A stretch of DNA of 64,000 nucleotides from an uncultured Oscillospiraceae bacterium. GTDB lineage: Bacteria > Bacillota > Clostridia > Oscillospirales > Acutalibacteraceae. A program made the translations under genes and the position numbers. The stretch lies in contig UQSH01000006.1 in assembly GCA_900543795.1 (NCBI GenBank), forward strand, positions 1 to 64,000, given 5' to 3'. The stretch's first letter is position 1; each line of letters starts with the position of its first letter. This document shows, in pieces, positions 24,418-33,591 of this stretch. The notes under the pieces are model-generated. The model saw only the letters and a list, made by a program, of their open reading frames with translations, did no database searches and was not told the DNA's origin.

Positions 24418-26397
24418 TTATTCATTTTCATCGATCAAAGAATTTTCTTCATCGCCTTTCGCAATCTCTTCATTCTCCTCAACAATTTCAGGCTCGGGTG
24501 TTTGATTATCCGTTTCAGCCTCCTCCTGAATATCCTCTTTTATAGGAAGCATGCCCGTTTTCATAAGAGAATCAAATTCCTCTGCGTTAATCTTTTCACG
24601 CTCGATAAGAGTTTCGGCAACAAGCTTAAGCTTATCAAAATGCTCTTTAAGAATAGATTCTGTTTTTTCGTAAGCGTTTTTCATAAGCCTTTCGATTTCA
24701 GAATCAATTCTTGCAGAGGTTGCTTCACTGTAATTATTAACATGGCCGTAATCTTTGCCGAGGAAAACCTCATTATTATCATCACTGTAAACAACAGGTC
24801 CGATTTCATCACTCATACCGTATTTTGAAACCATATCTCTGCAAATCTGCGACGCTCTTTGAAGGTCGTTTGAAGCACCTGTTGAAACATCGTCAAGAGC
24901 AATTGCTTCCGAAACACGGCCGCCGAGCATAGAAACAAGCAAATCAAGCATTTCGTTTTTAGAGGTATAATTTTCCTCCTGCGGCTGATACATAGTGTAA
25001 CCGCCTGCACCGAGACCTCTCGGAATGATTGAAATTTCTTTAACAGGATCGTGATTATCAAGATAAAATGAAACAACTGCGTGTCCTGCTTCGTGATAGG
25101 CAGTAAGCTTTTTGGCCTTTTCACTGTATTTATGAGACTTTTTCTCCGTACCCATTTCAACACGAGTTGTGGCGTCTTGAATTTCAGAGGCGGTTATTGC
25201 CTTTTTGTTTCTTCTTGCAGTGAGAAGAGCAGCCTCGTTAAGAAGGTTTTCAAGATCTGCGCCGGTAAATCCTATTGTTCCCTTTGCAACCTCTTTGAGG
25301 TCAACATCGGGAGCAAGCGGCTTATTCTTTGAGTGAACCTTAAGAATGTCCTCTCTTCCCTGTGTGTCCGGTCTGTTAACGGTTATCTGCCTGTCAAATC
25401 TTCCGGGACGAAGCAAAGCGGGGTCAAGAACATCGGGACGGTTTGTTGCGGCTATAACAATAACACCGCTGTTTGTTCCGAAGCCGTCCATTTCAACAAG
25501 AAGCTGATTGAGCGTTTGCTCTCTTTCATCATTTCCGCCGCCCATACCTGTTCCTCTGTGGCGTCCAACGGCGTCTATTTCATCAATAAACACGATTGCA
25601 GGTGCTTTCTTAATCGCTTGTGAGAAAAGGTCTCTGACACGGCTTGCACCTACTCCGACATACATTTCAACAAAATCGGAGCCCGAAATTGAAAGGAAAG
25701 GAGCGCCTGCTTCTCCGGCAACCGCTTTTGCAAGAAGGGTTTTACCCGTTCCGGGAGGGCCTACAAGAAGAACACCCTTAGGTATTCTTGCGCCGAGCTC
25801 CGTAAACTTTTTAGGATCTTTAAGAAATTCAACAAGCTCCTCAAGCTCCGCCTTTTCCTCATCACAGCCGGCAACATCGGCAAAGGTCTTTTTATTTTTA
25901 TCCTCAACTGTTTTGGTTTTAACTCTGCCGAAGCCGAGCGTTCGGTTTGTTTCGCTGCTCATTGTGTCGTTCATTTTTTTCATCATAAACCAAACGGCAA
26001 GCGTTCCGAGACCGAAAATTAAAACATAAGGAATAAGGCTGAATAACCAGCTCCTCGAGCTGCTCTTTTTATAATTATACTCAATTTGATTATTTGGATT
26101 TTCGCTGTTATATTCATCAACACTGTCTCTTATATCTTCAAGAAAATATGTTACGCTCGGAACAGTGTATTTATGAGTTTCATCCGGCTTATCAAAGGTT
26201 TTATATGTCAGCGCACCCGAGGTTAAGTCTATCTCAAAGGACGAAACCTTGTTATTTTTAAACAGAGAAACAACCTGACTGTATTTAATCTCTTCGGCAT
26301 TCTGACCGCTTGCAAATGAAAATGCCAAAATCACAAGCAAAACGGGAATAAGAACATAAAACACAGCAGATTTCCAATTTTTAGACATATTGTTCAT
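24418..26397 (-). CDS. ftsH: ATP-dependent zinc metalloprotease FtsH
   Basis: Membrane-bound AAA+ protease. Two transmembrane helices (about 11-29 and 118-138) flank a small extracytoplasmic domain. Walker A GPPGTGKT lies near residue 211, the second region of homology (ATNRPDVLDPALLRPGRFD) near 310, and the zinc motif HEAGH near 434. An acidic tail ends the 659 residues. It starts within the tilS stop (TAATG, one shared base), so it is coupled to tilS. Confidence 0.96.
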   Translation of the reverse strand: MNNMSKNWKSAVFYVLIPVLLVILAFSFASGQNAEEIKYSQVVSLFKNNKVSSFEIDLTSGALTYKTFDKPDETHKYTVPSVTYFLEDIRDSVDEYNSENPNNQIEYNYKKSSSRSWLFSLIPYVLIFGLGTLAVWFMMKKMNDTMSSETNRTLGFGRVKTKTVEDKNKKTFADVAGCDEEKAELEELVEFLKDPKKFTELGARIPKGVLLVGPPGTGKTLLAKAVAGEAGAPFLSISGSDFVEMYVGVGASRVRDLFSQAIKKAPAIVFIDEIDAVGRHRGTGMGGGNDEREQTLNQLLVEMDGFGTNSGVIVIAATNRPDVLDPALLRPGRFDRQITVNRPDTQGREDILKVHSKNKPLAPDVDLKEVAKGTIGFTGADLENLLNEAALLTARRNKKAITASEIQDATTRVEMGTEKKSHKYSEKAKKLTAYHEAGHAVVSFYLDNHDPVKEISIIPRGLGAGGYTMYQPQEENYTSKNEMLDLLVSMLGGRVSEAIALDDVSTGASNDLQRASQICRDMVSKYGMSDEIGPVVYSDDNNEVFLGKDYGHVNNYSEATSARIDSEIERLMKNAYEKTESILKEHFDKLKLVAETLIEREKINAEEFDSLMKTGMLPIKEDIQEEAETDNQTPEPEIVEENEEIAKGDEENSLIDENE

Positions 26398-27704
26398 TAA
26401 TCATTATCCTCCGCAGAGACTTTTAAAATCAACACAGATTTAGTGTTGCCGTCTATTGCAACACGCTTATCCGTGCAATATCCGTAAACCCCGATAACGC
26501 CGACTTCATCGGCAATAACTGGAACGGCGCCTCTTTCCTCAATTGGGATTTGAAGCTCATTAAAAAGCTTTTTTAAGGTTTTGGTGCAGCTTCTGCCTGC
26601 GGGCGAAATTCTGTCCTCGCTTTGCCTGCATCTAATCTGCACACTGCCGATTATTTTATCACAGTCGCAATAAAAATCAAACTGTTTGTCGGTAAATTCA
26701 CATTTATTTAAAAAATCATTTACACAAACCGTCATTTTTTCGGCTTTAAATCTTACATTCCGACTTGATTTACTTATGTCGGCAGCTCTTATAAATTTAT
26801 TATTGCTTACGGCAAAAATATTGCCCTTGACTTGAAATCGTGAATTGCAGTAAATAAGCGAATATACGCCATCAATTCTGTTAAAATCACAGGGCAGATT
26901 ATTATGAGAAAGCCATTTTGAAATAATTCTTTTCTGTTCACATTCTGTTAGATTTAAAAGTCTGTCCTTTTTAAGCATATTGCTTTCGCACGCAATATTA
27001 TATATCTCTTCAATATGATTTTCAAGAAATATTTCGTCTGCTCTGATATTTGATATAAATCGTGAAACGGATTTTTCAAAATCGGGGTTAAGCCTTTGAA
27101 ATTCGGGAACTATAACATTTCTTATAAAATTTCGTGAATAGTCATCAGAGCTATTGGTTGAATCAACACAATAAGCAATGCCGTTTTCGTTTAAGTAATC
27201 TCTTATTTCCTTTGATGATAGCTCAATAAGAGGTCTTATAATCTTATCTCTTACAGGAGGAACGGAGCACGCTCCTTTAAGAGAAGTTCCTCTTGCAAGC
27301 CTGAATAAAAGCGTTTCAACATTATCGGAAAGATTATGTGCAGTAGCAATTTTATCGCAATCAAAGGTGCTGAAATACTCATATCTTTTATTTCTGCTGT
27401 ATTCCTCAACGCCCAATCCCGCTTTTCGGGCTTCCTCAACGGCGGATATGTGAAGGACGCCGAGCTCTATGCCGTTTTTTGAGCAATATTCCTCAACAAA
27501 ACGGCAGTCATTCAAGCTTTCCTCGCCTCTTATACCGTGCTCAATGTGAGCTGCTTTTAAGGTTAAAGAATATTCGTTTTTAACCGAAAGCAGATATTCG
27601 CAAAGCATAACAGAATCTGCGCCGCCGGAAAGAGCAATAAGAACAGTATCTCCCTTTTCAAGAAGATTGAATTTTTTTACCGTTTTATTGATTTTATTCT
27701 TCAT
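26397..27704 (-). CDS. tilS: tRNA(Ile)-lysidine synthetase
   Basis: ATP-dependent enzyme that converts C34 of tRNA-Ile(CAU) to lysidine. The PP-loop motif LSGGADS is near residue 24. Further N-terminal motifs (AHIEHGIRGEES, ATAHNLSDN, RPLIE) and a C-terminal TilS domain are present. ATG 27704 (MKNKINKT) is chosen; a longer frame to 27746 lies inside dnaB. It overlaps the dnaB end by 11 bases and shares its stop with the ftsH start, the tilS-ftsH pairing typical of Firmicutes. Confidence 0.92.
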   Translation of the reverse strand: MKNKINKTVKKFNLLEKGDTVLIALSGGADSVMLCEYLLSVKNEYSLTLKAAHIEHGIRGEESLNDCRFVEEYCSKNGIELGVLHISAVEEARKAGLGVEEYSRNKRYEYFSTFDCDKIATAHNLSDNVETLLFRLARGTSLKGACSVPPVRDKIIRPLIELSSKEIRDYLNENGIAYCVDSTNSSDDYSRNFIRNVIVPEFQRLNPDFEKSVSRFISNIRADEIFLENHIEEIYNIACESNMLKKDRLLNLTECEQKRIISKWLSHNNLPCDFNRIDGVYSLIYCNSRFQVKGNIFAVSNNKFIRAADISKSSRNVRFKAEKMTVCVNDFLNKCEFTDKQFDFYCDCDKIIGSVQIRCRQSEDRISPAGRSCTKTLKKLFNELQIPIEERGAVPVIADEVGVIGVYGYCTDKRVAIDGNTKSVLILKVSAEDND

Positions 27705-29064
27705 ATTTCTTTTCAATGCTTCTAAACCGAGTAAATTCCTTATCAAAGGTCATTTCAATAGTGCCTGTTGCACCGTGCCTGTTTTTAGCAACAATAAGCT
27801 CTGTTGAATTTGCGTCAATATCATCCTGCTTATCCTCGTCAACCTCGCCTCGATAATAATCCTCTCTGTAAAGGAACATAACTATATCGGCGTCCTGCTC
27901 AATGGAGCCGGATTCTCGAAGATCCGATAACTGCGGTCTGTGGCTTTTTCCTCTGCCCTCTGTTCCTCTTGAAAGCTGAGCGCAGCAAATAACGGGAATT
28001 TTTAAATCCTTTGCCATCATTTTTAGGTTTCTTGTTATTTCGGAAACCTCCTGAACTCTGTTTTCCTTGCGAACCGCAGATTGAATTAGTCCGAGATAGT
28101 CGATTATAATTATATCAACATCCTTGAGCCTGCGAATCTTTGATTTAATCTCGGGAACAGTTGTGTTTGAAGCGTCGTCAAGATAAAGCTCGGCGTCCTC
28201 AAACTCTCCTGCCGCATTGCCGAGCCTTACCCATTCATCATCGGTAAGCTCGCCTGTTCGCAGCTTCTGGCTCGGAACGCCTGCACGGGAGGATAAAAGC
28301 CTTTCGGCAAGCTGCTCCTTCGTCATTTCAAGGCTGAAAAAAACACATTTCTTTTTTGCAATCATTGAAACATTCTGTGCAAGGTTAAGTGCAAAGGAGG
28401 TTTTACCCATCGCAGGACGAGCACCTATAAGAATTAAATCGGATTTATTGAGTCCCGTTATGTACTTATCAAGCATACCGAAGCCGGACGGTATAGCCTT
28501 AAACTTTTCCTTATCCTCTCCGTTAAGCTTATGAAATCTGTCATAAACCTCATTTATAATTACATCCGAGAGCCTGCGGGGGCCGTCATTGGTTTTGCCC
28601 TGCCTAATATCATAAATCATTTGCTCGGCAGAATCAAGAAGCATAGATGCGTCTGCTCCGCCGCTTGAAGCAGTTTCAATAATATTCTGCGCAGTTTGAA
28701 TAAGAGTGCGAAGATAAAACTGCTCCTCAACGATTTTTGCATAAGTTTCAACATTTGCCGCCGATGGAACGCTTTCTATTAAATTTACGAGATATTCGCG
28801 TCCGCCGGCAGTATCGTACAGCCCCTCCTTTGCAAGAACATCTGCAATAACAACGGGGTCTATTTTAGCCTTTGAGCCGGTAAACATTGATAGCATAGAG
28901 CCGAAAATAGCACGATGTGCAGGAAGAAAGAAATACTCCTGCTTAACATGCTCTATAACCTGCTCCATACATTCGGCGTCGCAAAGTATTGAGCCTAAAA
29001 CCGCTCTTTCAGCATCTGCGTCGTAAGGAAGCGGCGTTAAGCCTGAATTACTGAATTCTGCCAT
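27694..29064 (-). CDS. dnaB: Replicative DNA helicase DnaB
   Basis: Hexameric helicase at the replication fork. It has an N-terminal DnaG-binding domain (PYDADAERAVLGSIL, residues 13-27) and a RecA-like C-terminal domain with Walker A GARPAMGKTS near 215, followed by FFSLEM and DLRESGSIEQDAD. The 456 residues are full length and there is no intein. It follows rplI, the usual rplI-dnaB order. Confidence 0.96.
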   Translation of the reverse strand: MAEFSNSGLTPLPYDADAERAVLGSILCDAECMEQVIEHVKQEYFFLPAHRAIFGSMLSMFTGSKAKIDPVVIADVLAKEGLYDTAGGREYLVNLIESVPSAANVETYAKIVEEQFYLRTLIQTAQNIIETASSGGADASMLLDSAEQMIYDIRQGKTNDGPRRLSDVIINEVYDRFHKLNGEDKEKFKAIPSGFGMLDKYITGLNKSDLILIGARPAMGKTSFALNLAQNVSMIAKKKCVFFSLEMTKEQLAERLLSSRAGVPSQKLRTGELTDDEWVRLGNAAGEFEDAELYLDDASNTTVPEIKSKIRRLKDVDIIIIDYLGLIQSAVRKENRVQEVSEITRNLKMMAKDLKIPVICCAQLSRGTEGRGKSHRPQLSDLRESGSIEQDADIVMFLYREDYYRGEVDEDKQDDIDANSTELIVAKNRHGATGTIEMTFDKEFTRFRSIEKKYEE

Positions 29065-29092
29065 CTTTAATCATCCATTTCTTCATTAACGA

Positions 29093-29536
29093 TTATTGCT
29101 CGGTTACCTGAACAAAAATCTTTGCCGTAATTCCCTGATAAATCTTAATCTCTGCCTCAAATGAGCCAAATTGCTTAATATCATCAACGGTAATTTTACG
29201 CTTATCAACATCAATTCCAAGCTCACACTTGATAGCGGAGGAAATATCCTTTGCGGTAACAGATCCGAAAAGCTTTCCGTTTGCGCCTGCCTTTGCGGTA
29301 ATCTTAACCGTTTTACCGTTAAGTTTTTCAGCATCGGCCTGTGCTGCTTTAATCTCCTCTGCTTTATGGAATTTTTTAGCGTTTTCCTTATTCTTAAAAT
29401 CATTCATTGCGCTTGCGTTTGCCTCAATAGCAAGACCGCGCGGGAAAAGGTAGTTTCTTGCATAACCGTCGGAGGTGTTAACAAGCTCTCCCTTTTTACC
29501 CAAATTTTTAACATCCTGTTGAAGAATTACCTTCAT
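29093..29536 (-). CDS. rplI: 50S ribosomal protein L9
   Basis: A 147-residue protein that starts MKVILQQDVKNLGKKGELV, the L9 N-terminal domain, followed by the DGYARNYLFPRGLA signature (residues 24-37). A long helix joins it to the C-terminal domain. The RNase J gene is 62 bases upstream and dnaB follows, so it belongs to the RNase J-rplI-dnaB-tilS-ftsH string. A TATAAT lies upstream, but I saw no good -35 with it. Confidence 0.96.
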   Translation of the reverse strand: MKVILQQDVKNLGKKGELVNTSDGYARNYLFPRGLAIEANASAMNDFKNKENAKKFHKAEEIKAAQADAEKLNGKTVKITAKAGANGKLFGSVTAKDISSAIKCELGIDVDKRKITVDDIKQFGSFEAEIKIYQGITAKIFVQVTEQ

Positions 29537-29598
29537 AACCGTTTAACCTTCCTTTCAACTGAATTATATTAACACGTTAGCTTTTGTTAGAAGCAAAA

Positions 29599-31377
29599 CT
29601 AAATTTCCATAATAATAGGTAAAACCATTGGCTTGCGCTTAGTTTTTTCATACATCATTTTTGAAATTTCATCACGCAGAGAGGTTTTAACCGTGTTCCA
29701 ATCATGATATCTGCTGCTGTATGACTCTTCAATTACTCGGCAGGATAAATCACGGGCTGAATTAATAAGCTCCTCGCTTTCCCTAACATAAACAAAGCCT
29801 CTGCTGACAATATCGGGGCCTGAAATAACCTCACCCGTTTGAGAATCAATAGTTGCAACGATAATAATAATGCCGTCTGCCGAAAGATGCTTTCTGTCAT
29901 TAAGAACGATATTGCCGACATCTCCGACTCCGATACCGTCAACATATATATCGCCGCTCGGAACATCATCAAGGGATTTAATGCCTCTTTTAGAAATTTC
30001 AATGTGTTTACCGATATCGCCGACATAAATGTTCTTTTTAGCAATTCCCATAGATTCGGCAAGCATTGCGTGCTTTTGAAGGTGCTTCTGCTCGCCGTGA
30101 ACCGGAATAAAAAACTTAGGCTTAACAATACCCATCATAAGCTTAAGCTCCTCCTGGCAGGCGTGTCCCGAAACATGCACCTCATACATATTTTCATAAA
30201 TAACCTCAACGCCTCGCTTCATAAGCTCATTAACAACATTACCGACCATTTTTTCATTTCCGGGTATCGGCGTTGCAGATATTATAACATAATCATTCGG
30301 AGTTGCAGTAACTTTTTTATGTTCCCCGTTAGCAATTTTTGTTAAAGCACTCATAGGCTCGCCCTGCGAACCTGTTGTGATAATAACGAGCTTATCGTCA
30401 GCGTAATCTTTAATGTTATCAATGCTTATCAAAATGTTTTCGGGAACATTGAGATAACCTAATTCCTCGCCAACCTGAACAAGATTTTCAAGGCTTCTTC
30501 CAACCACGGCAACCTTTCTTTTAAGGTGTTTTGCAACATCAATAATCTGCTGAACTCTGTGTATATTAGAAGCAAAGGTTGCAACAACAATTCTTCTTTT
30601 ACCTGCTTTTCTGAACAGATTAAGGAAAGACTCGCCAACGGTTTTCTCGCTCATTGTGTAGCCGTGTCGCTCTGCATTTGTTGAATCCTGCAAAAGCGCA
30701 AGAACACCGTTTGAGCCGTATTCTGCAAATTTTGCCAAATCAATCATATCGCCGTCAACGGGTGTTGTGTCAATCTTAAAGTCGCCCGTATGAATAATAA
30801 CGCCGGCAGGGCTTGAAATTGCAAGACCTACCGCATCGGGAATTGAGTGGTTAACATGGATAAATTCAACAGTGAATTTACCGAGAGCAACCTTATCGTT
30901 TGGTTTAATTTCAAAAAGCCTTGCACGGTTTAACAAATTGTGCTCTTCAAGCTTGCCTTTAAGAAGTCCGATGGTAAGCTTTGTTGAATAAATCGGAATA
31001 TCAGCCTTTTTAAGAAGATAAGGTATTCCTCCGATATGGTCTTCGTGCCCGTGCGTAATGATTAAGCCCTTAACCTTGTCAATATTTTCCTCAATATAAG
31101 TGAAATCGGGAATAACGGTATCAACTCCGAGAAGCTCTGCTCCCGGAAAAGCAAGGCCGCAATCAACGATAAACATATCGTTTCCGTACTCAAAAACCGT
31201 CATATTTTTTCCGATTTCATTCATTCCGCCCAAAAATGAAATTTTAACGCTTTTCGGCGTTTTATCAGCAGCTTTTGGGCGCATATTCTTTGTAACCTTA
31301 CGATAAGTATAGGTGCGCTTAGCGGAATTCCGTTTTCCGTTAAGCTTCTTATCGGAAGATGTATTCTGTTTTGCCAT
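29599..31377 (-). CDS. rnj: Ribonuclease J
   Basis: Metallo-beta-lactamase/beta-CASP ribonuclease with 5'-3' exo- and endonuclease activity, central to mRNA decay and rRNA processing in Firmicutes. The zinc motif HGHEDHIGG lies near residue 106. The beta-CASP domain holds TTGSQGEP near 340, and GHACQEEL and IPVHGE are near 410-430. A basic N-terminal extension of about 40 residues before the core makes it longer (592) than the roughly 555 residues usual. J1 and J2 cannot be told apart here. Confidence 0.93.
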   Translation of the reverse strand: MAKQNTSSDKKLNGKRNSAKRTYTYRKVTKNMRPKAADKTPKSVKISFLGGMNEIGKNMTVFEYGNDMFIVDCGLAFPGAELLGVDTVIPDFTYIEENIDKVKGLIITHGHEDHIGGIPYLLKKADIPIYSTKLTIGLLKGKLEEHNLLNRARLFEIKPNDKVALGKFTVEFIHVNHSIPDAVGLAISSPAGVIIHTGDFKIDTTPVDGDMIDLAKFAEYGSNGVLALLQDSTNAERHGYTMSEKTVGESFLNLFRKAGKRRIVVATFASNIHRVQQIIDVAKHLKRKVAVVGRSLENLVQVGEELGYLNVPENILISIDNIKDYADDKLVIITTGSQGEPMSALTKIANGEHKKVTATPNDYVIISATPIPGNEKMVGNVVNELMKRGVEVIYENMYEVHVSGHACQEELKLMMGIVKPKFFIPVHGEQKHLQKHAMLAESMGIAKKNIYVGDIGKHIEISKRGIKSLDDVPSGDIYVDGIGVGDVGNIVLNDRKHLSADGIIIIVATIDSQTGEVISGPDIVSRGFVYVRESEELINSARDLSCRVIEESYSSRYHDWNTVKTSLRDEISKMMYEKTKRKPMVLPIIMEI

Positions 31378-31425
31378 AAATAACTCCTTTTAAAATTATT
31401 TTTTCCGTTCTAAAATTCTTTTAAT

Positions 31426-31454
31426 ATAATATATTATTGTCTTTTAAATGTCAA
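31426..31454 (-). promoter_or_regulatory. Sigma-A promoter for the RNase J operon
   Basis: TTGACA (31454-31449), a 17-base spacer and TATTAT (31431-31426) on the minus strand, about 50 bases before the RNase J start. Confidence 0.7.
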
Positions 31455-31503
31455 GTAAGCATATATAAAGGACGGATAAATTAACATAGAATTAACATTC
31501 ATA

Positions 31504-31532
31504 TTGATTATTACCTGTTTTGATGTTAAAAT
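31504..31532 (+). promoter_or_regulatory. Sigma-A promoter for rnhA
   Basis: TTGATT (31504-31509), a 17-base spacer and TAAAAT (31527-31532), 22 bases before the rnhA start. GAGG stands 7 bases before that ATG. Confidence 0.7.
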
Positions 31533-31554
31533 ATACTGACAGCGAGGTAATTTT

Positions 31555-31992
31555 ATGAAAAAAGTTCAAATATATACTGACGGCGCATGCAGCGGAAATC
31601 CCGGCAAGGGAGGTTGGGGCGCAGTTCTTGTTTATAACGGCACGGAAAAGGAAATAAGCGGAGCAGAATACAACACAACAAACAACCGTATGGAGCTTAC
31701 TGCAGTTATTGAAGCGTTAAAGGCGTTAAAGGAGCCGTGTGATGTCAGCGTTACAACCGATTCAAAATATGTATGCGACGCAATTAATCAGAGATGGGTT
31801 TATTCCTGGAAAAAAAACGGCTGGAAAAGAGGAAAAAACAAGCCCGCTCTTAACCCCGACTTATGGCAGGCTCTTCTTGATGAGTTAGACAGGCATAAGG
31901 TTGAATTTATTTGGGTTAAGGGGCACAACGGACACCCATATAACGAAAGGTGCGACGCATTGGCGGTTGGCGAATATACAAGGCTAAAATAA
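31555..31992 (+). CDS. rnhA: Ribonuclease HI
   Basis: Cleaves RNA in RNA-DNA hybrids. The signature YTDGACSGNPGKGGWG starts at residue 6 with the first catalytic aspartate. A glutamate in NRMELTA (about 48), an aspartate in TTDSKYV (about 70) and the C-terminal GHxGHPYNERCD complete the DEDD set. It has the 145-residue bacterial length with the basic handle (KKNGWKRGKNK) present. A single gene between its own promoter and a terminator; together with rnhB it gives both RNase H types. Confidence 0.96.
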   Translation: MKKVQIYTDGACSGNPGKGGWGAVLVYNGTEKEISGAEYNTTNNRMELTAVIEALKALKEPCDVSVTTDSKYVCDAINQRWVYSWKKNGWKRGKNKPALNPDLWQALLDELDRHKVEFIWVKGHNGHPYNERCDALAVGEYTRLK

Positions 31993-32018
31993 AAACAGGC
32001 GTTTTTTCGCCTGTTTTT
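31993..32018. terminator. Bidirectional terminator between rnhA and the acyltransferase-like gene
   Basis: A 9-bp stem AAACAGGCG/CGCCTGTTT (31993-32001 and 32008-32016) with a T6 loop has T-runs on either strand. Confidence 0.85.
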
Positions 32019-32840
32019 TTATGTATATTCGCTTTTTACCGTTGCAATTCCTATTCCGAATTTACCTTTTAAAAGCTTAAATTTCTTTGCGGTTTTCTGC
32101 AAAGAGGTTTCCTCAGGCAACGACTTAATTTGACACCTGAAAAACGGAAGATGCTCGATGCCGAAAACTCTGTCATAGGTTTGGTTTTCATAATGAATTG
32201 AATACGCTATATCAAATAAATTTTGGAATTTTAATATATTTGAATCGGCACTCATAAATTTTGAATTTTCTTCATAGAGAAGCCAGCTTTCACAGAAAAA
32301 GCCTTTGTAATTAAAATCCGGAAAAAACTGTTTGAAAAATACCTTTGCCTCATTCAAAGAAGCAACACAATCGTTAAAATCAAGCCTGCCGAAGCGAGGA
32401 ATGTGAATATAAAGCAAATTTTCGCCTTTTTTAAAGGGAAGCTTCGAATAATGCAATGTTGGATTATCAGCCTTATAAAGCTGAAATTGAAGCCTGCCGA
32501 GCCTGAAAATTTCAAAATTTATATGATTTTTTATCCAATTATAATTTTTAAGCCCTTTATTTGAATTTTCTTCACACCAAATGCGAATATCATCCATTGT
32601 GTCATAAAAAATACTGTCGGGTATCCCCTTTTCGATATATTTTTTATGAGTGCACTCTGCGGCTTTGAGCATAACCGCAAGGCGGAAAACATCGCTTTTT
32701 CCTTTTAAGCAGCTAACATTGCGGTTAAACACCCTTTCGGCACACTTTAAAACAGAGTCTTCCTCCTTTTCTGCAAGAGAAAGCACCCTTTCGCAAAGAG
32801 CCTTATCAAAATTCAAATGATTAAGCAAATCAAAATCCAT
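32019..32840 (-). CDS. GNAT-like acyltransferase-domain protein (NAT_N/GNAT_C type)
   Basis: A 273-residue protein of unknown substrate. The middle section FEIFRLGRLQFQL (about 110-122), followed by IHIPRFGRLDFNDCVAS and FFCESWLL, has the look of the clostridial two-domain acyltransferases with a GNAT_C fold. This assignment is from memory of the motif, not a search. The frame extends to 32927, but that part overlaps the upstream gene. ATG 32840 lies 4 bases after its stop. The two are probably co-translated. Confidence 0.6.
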   Translation of the reverse strand: MDFDLLNHLNFDKALCERVLSLAEKEEDSVLKCAERVFNRNVSCLKGKSDVFRLAVMLKAAECTHKKYIEKGIPDSIFYDTMDDIRIWCEENSNKGLKNYNWIKNHINFEIFRLGRLQFQLYKADNPTLHYSKLPFKKGENLLYIHIPRFGRLDFNDCVASLNEAKVFFKQFFPDFNYKGFFCESWLLYEENSKFMSADSNILKFQNLFDIAYSIHYENQTYDRVFGIEHLPFFRCQIKSLPEETSLQKTAKKFKLLKGKFGIGIATVKSEYT

Positions 32841-32844
32841 AGTG

Positions 32845-33468
32845 TTACCGTGCCTCTGCTTGCTGAACGGTTGTTTGCAGTTGAGTTGTTGACTGTTGCG
32901 TTGTTTGTGCAGGAGCGGTTGTTTCATATTTGCTTGTTAATCCGCTTGAAATAACGGGAATAACCTCATATTCTATATTATAGGATGTCAGTGTGTGCAA
33001 AACTTCTTCGCTGAGGAAGGTTTCATCGGCGTTTTCATTTTGAACGGTTAATTTTGTTCCCTCGTCAAGATACTTTATTTCACTAATCAGTCCCTGCAAT
33101 CCGTCAACCTCAACGCCCTCATAGAAAACATAAGTACCCTTAACAGTTATTGTGTTTTCAAATCTGTTTATCTGCTCGGTTGTTGTTTCCTTTGGTGCAG
33201 TAGTTTCTTCTTTATTTCCCGAAAGTGCACCGCTGAAATAAAGGAAGCAGCAAAGAGCAACAAGAACCGCCGCAAAGGCAATAAGCACAGGAAGCTTACT
33301 GTTTTTCTTTTCCTTTCTGAAGCGGTGGCGTTCCAGCGTTGCAGTTTCCTCCTCAACATGAGTTGAAGAAAGGTCGATATTATTAGCCGTTTCCTGATAG
33401 GAAGCATCTGTTACCTTATGAACGATAAGCGGACTGTCCAGCTTTTCCTCTAATTTTTCATCAGCCAT
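32845..33468 (-). CDS. Single-pass membrane protein with a small extracytoplasmic domain
   Basis: A 207-residue protein I do not recognise by name. A charged cytoplasmic part (about 1-56) leads to one membrane helix (about 58-83). A Thr/Glu linker follows, then a folded domain (about 100-180) that alternates short strands and helices (KGTYVFYEGVEVDGL, NADETFLSEEVLHTL), a pattern that recalls the ExbD/TolR periplasmic domain. A Thr/Gln-rich tail ends it. It lies 4 bases before the acyltransferase-like gene. ExbD likeness is only an impression; there is no ExbB or TolQ gene nearby. Confidence 0.5.
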   Translation of the reverse strand: MADEKLEEKLDSPLIVHKVTDASYQETANNIDLSSTHVEEETATLERHRFRKEKKNSKLPVLIAFAAVLVALCCFLYFSGALSGNKEETTAPKETTTEQINRFENTITVKGTYVFYEGVEVDGLQGLISEIKYLDEGTKLTVQNENADETFLSEEVLHTLTSYNIEYEVIPVISSGLTSKYETTAPAQTTQQSTTQLQTTVQQAEAR

Positions 33469-33531
33469 AATTTAATCCTCACAATAATTTTAGATAATTT
33501 TATCATAAAAAAGATATTTTTTCAATATTTA

Positions 33532-33560
33532 TTGAAATTAAATTGATTGCTTGATATAAT
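33532..33560 (+). promoter_or_regulatory. Sigma-A promoter for the ROK kinase gene
   Basis: TTGAAA (33532-33537), a 17-base spacer and TATAAT (33555-33560). The -10 box lies downstream of the first in-frame start at 33547, which excludes that start. Confidence 0.8.
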
Positions 33561-33591
33561 CAAGGTAAATAATGTTAGCGGAAGTGAGTTT

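Noticed and set aside
27694..29064. Intein in DnaB
   Set aside because: The protein is 456 residues with all motifs contiguous, so no insertion is present.
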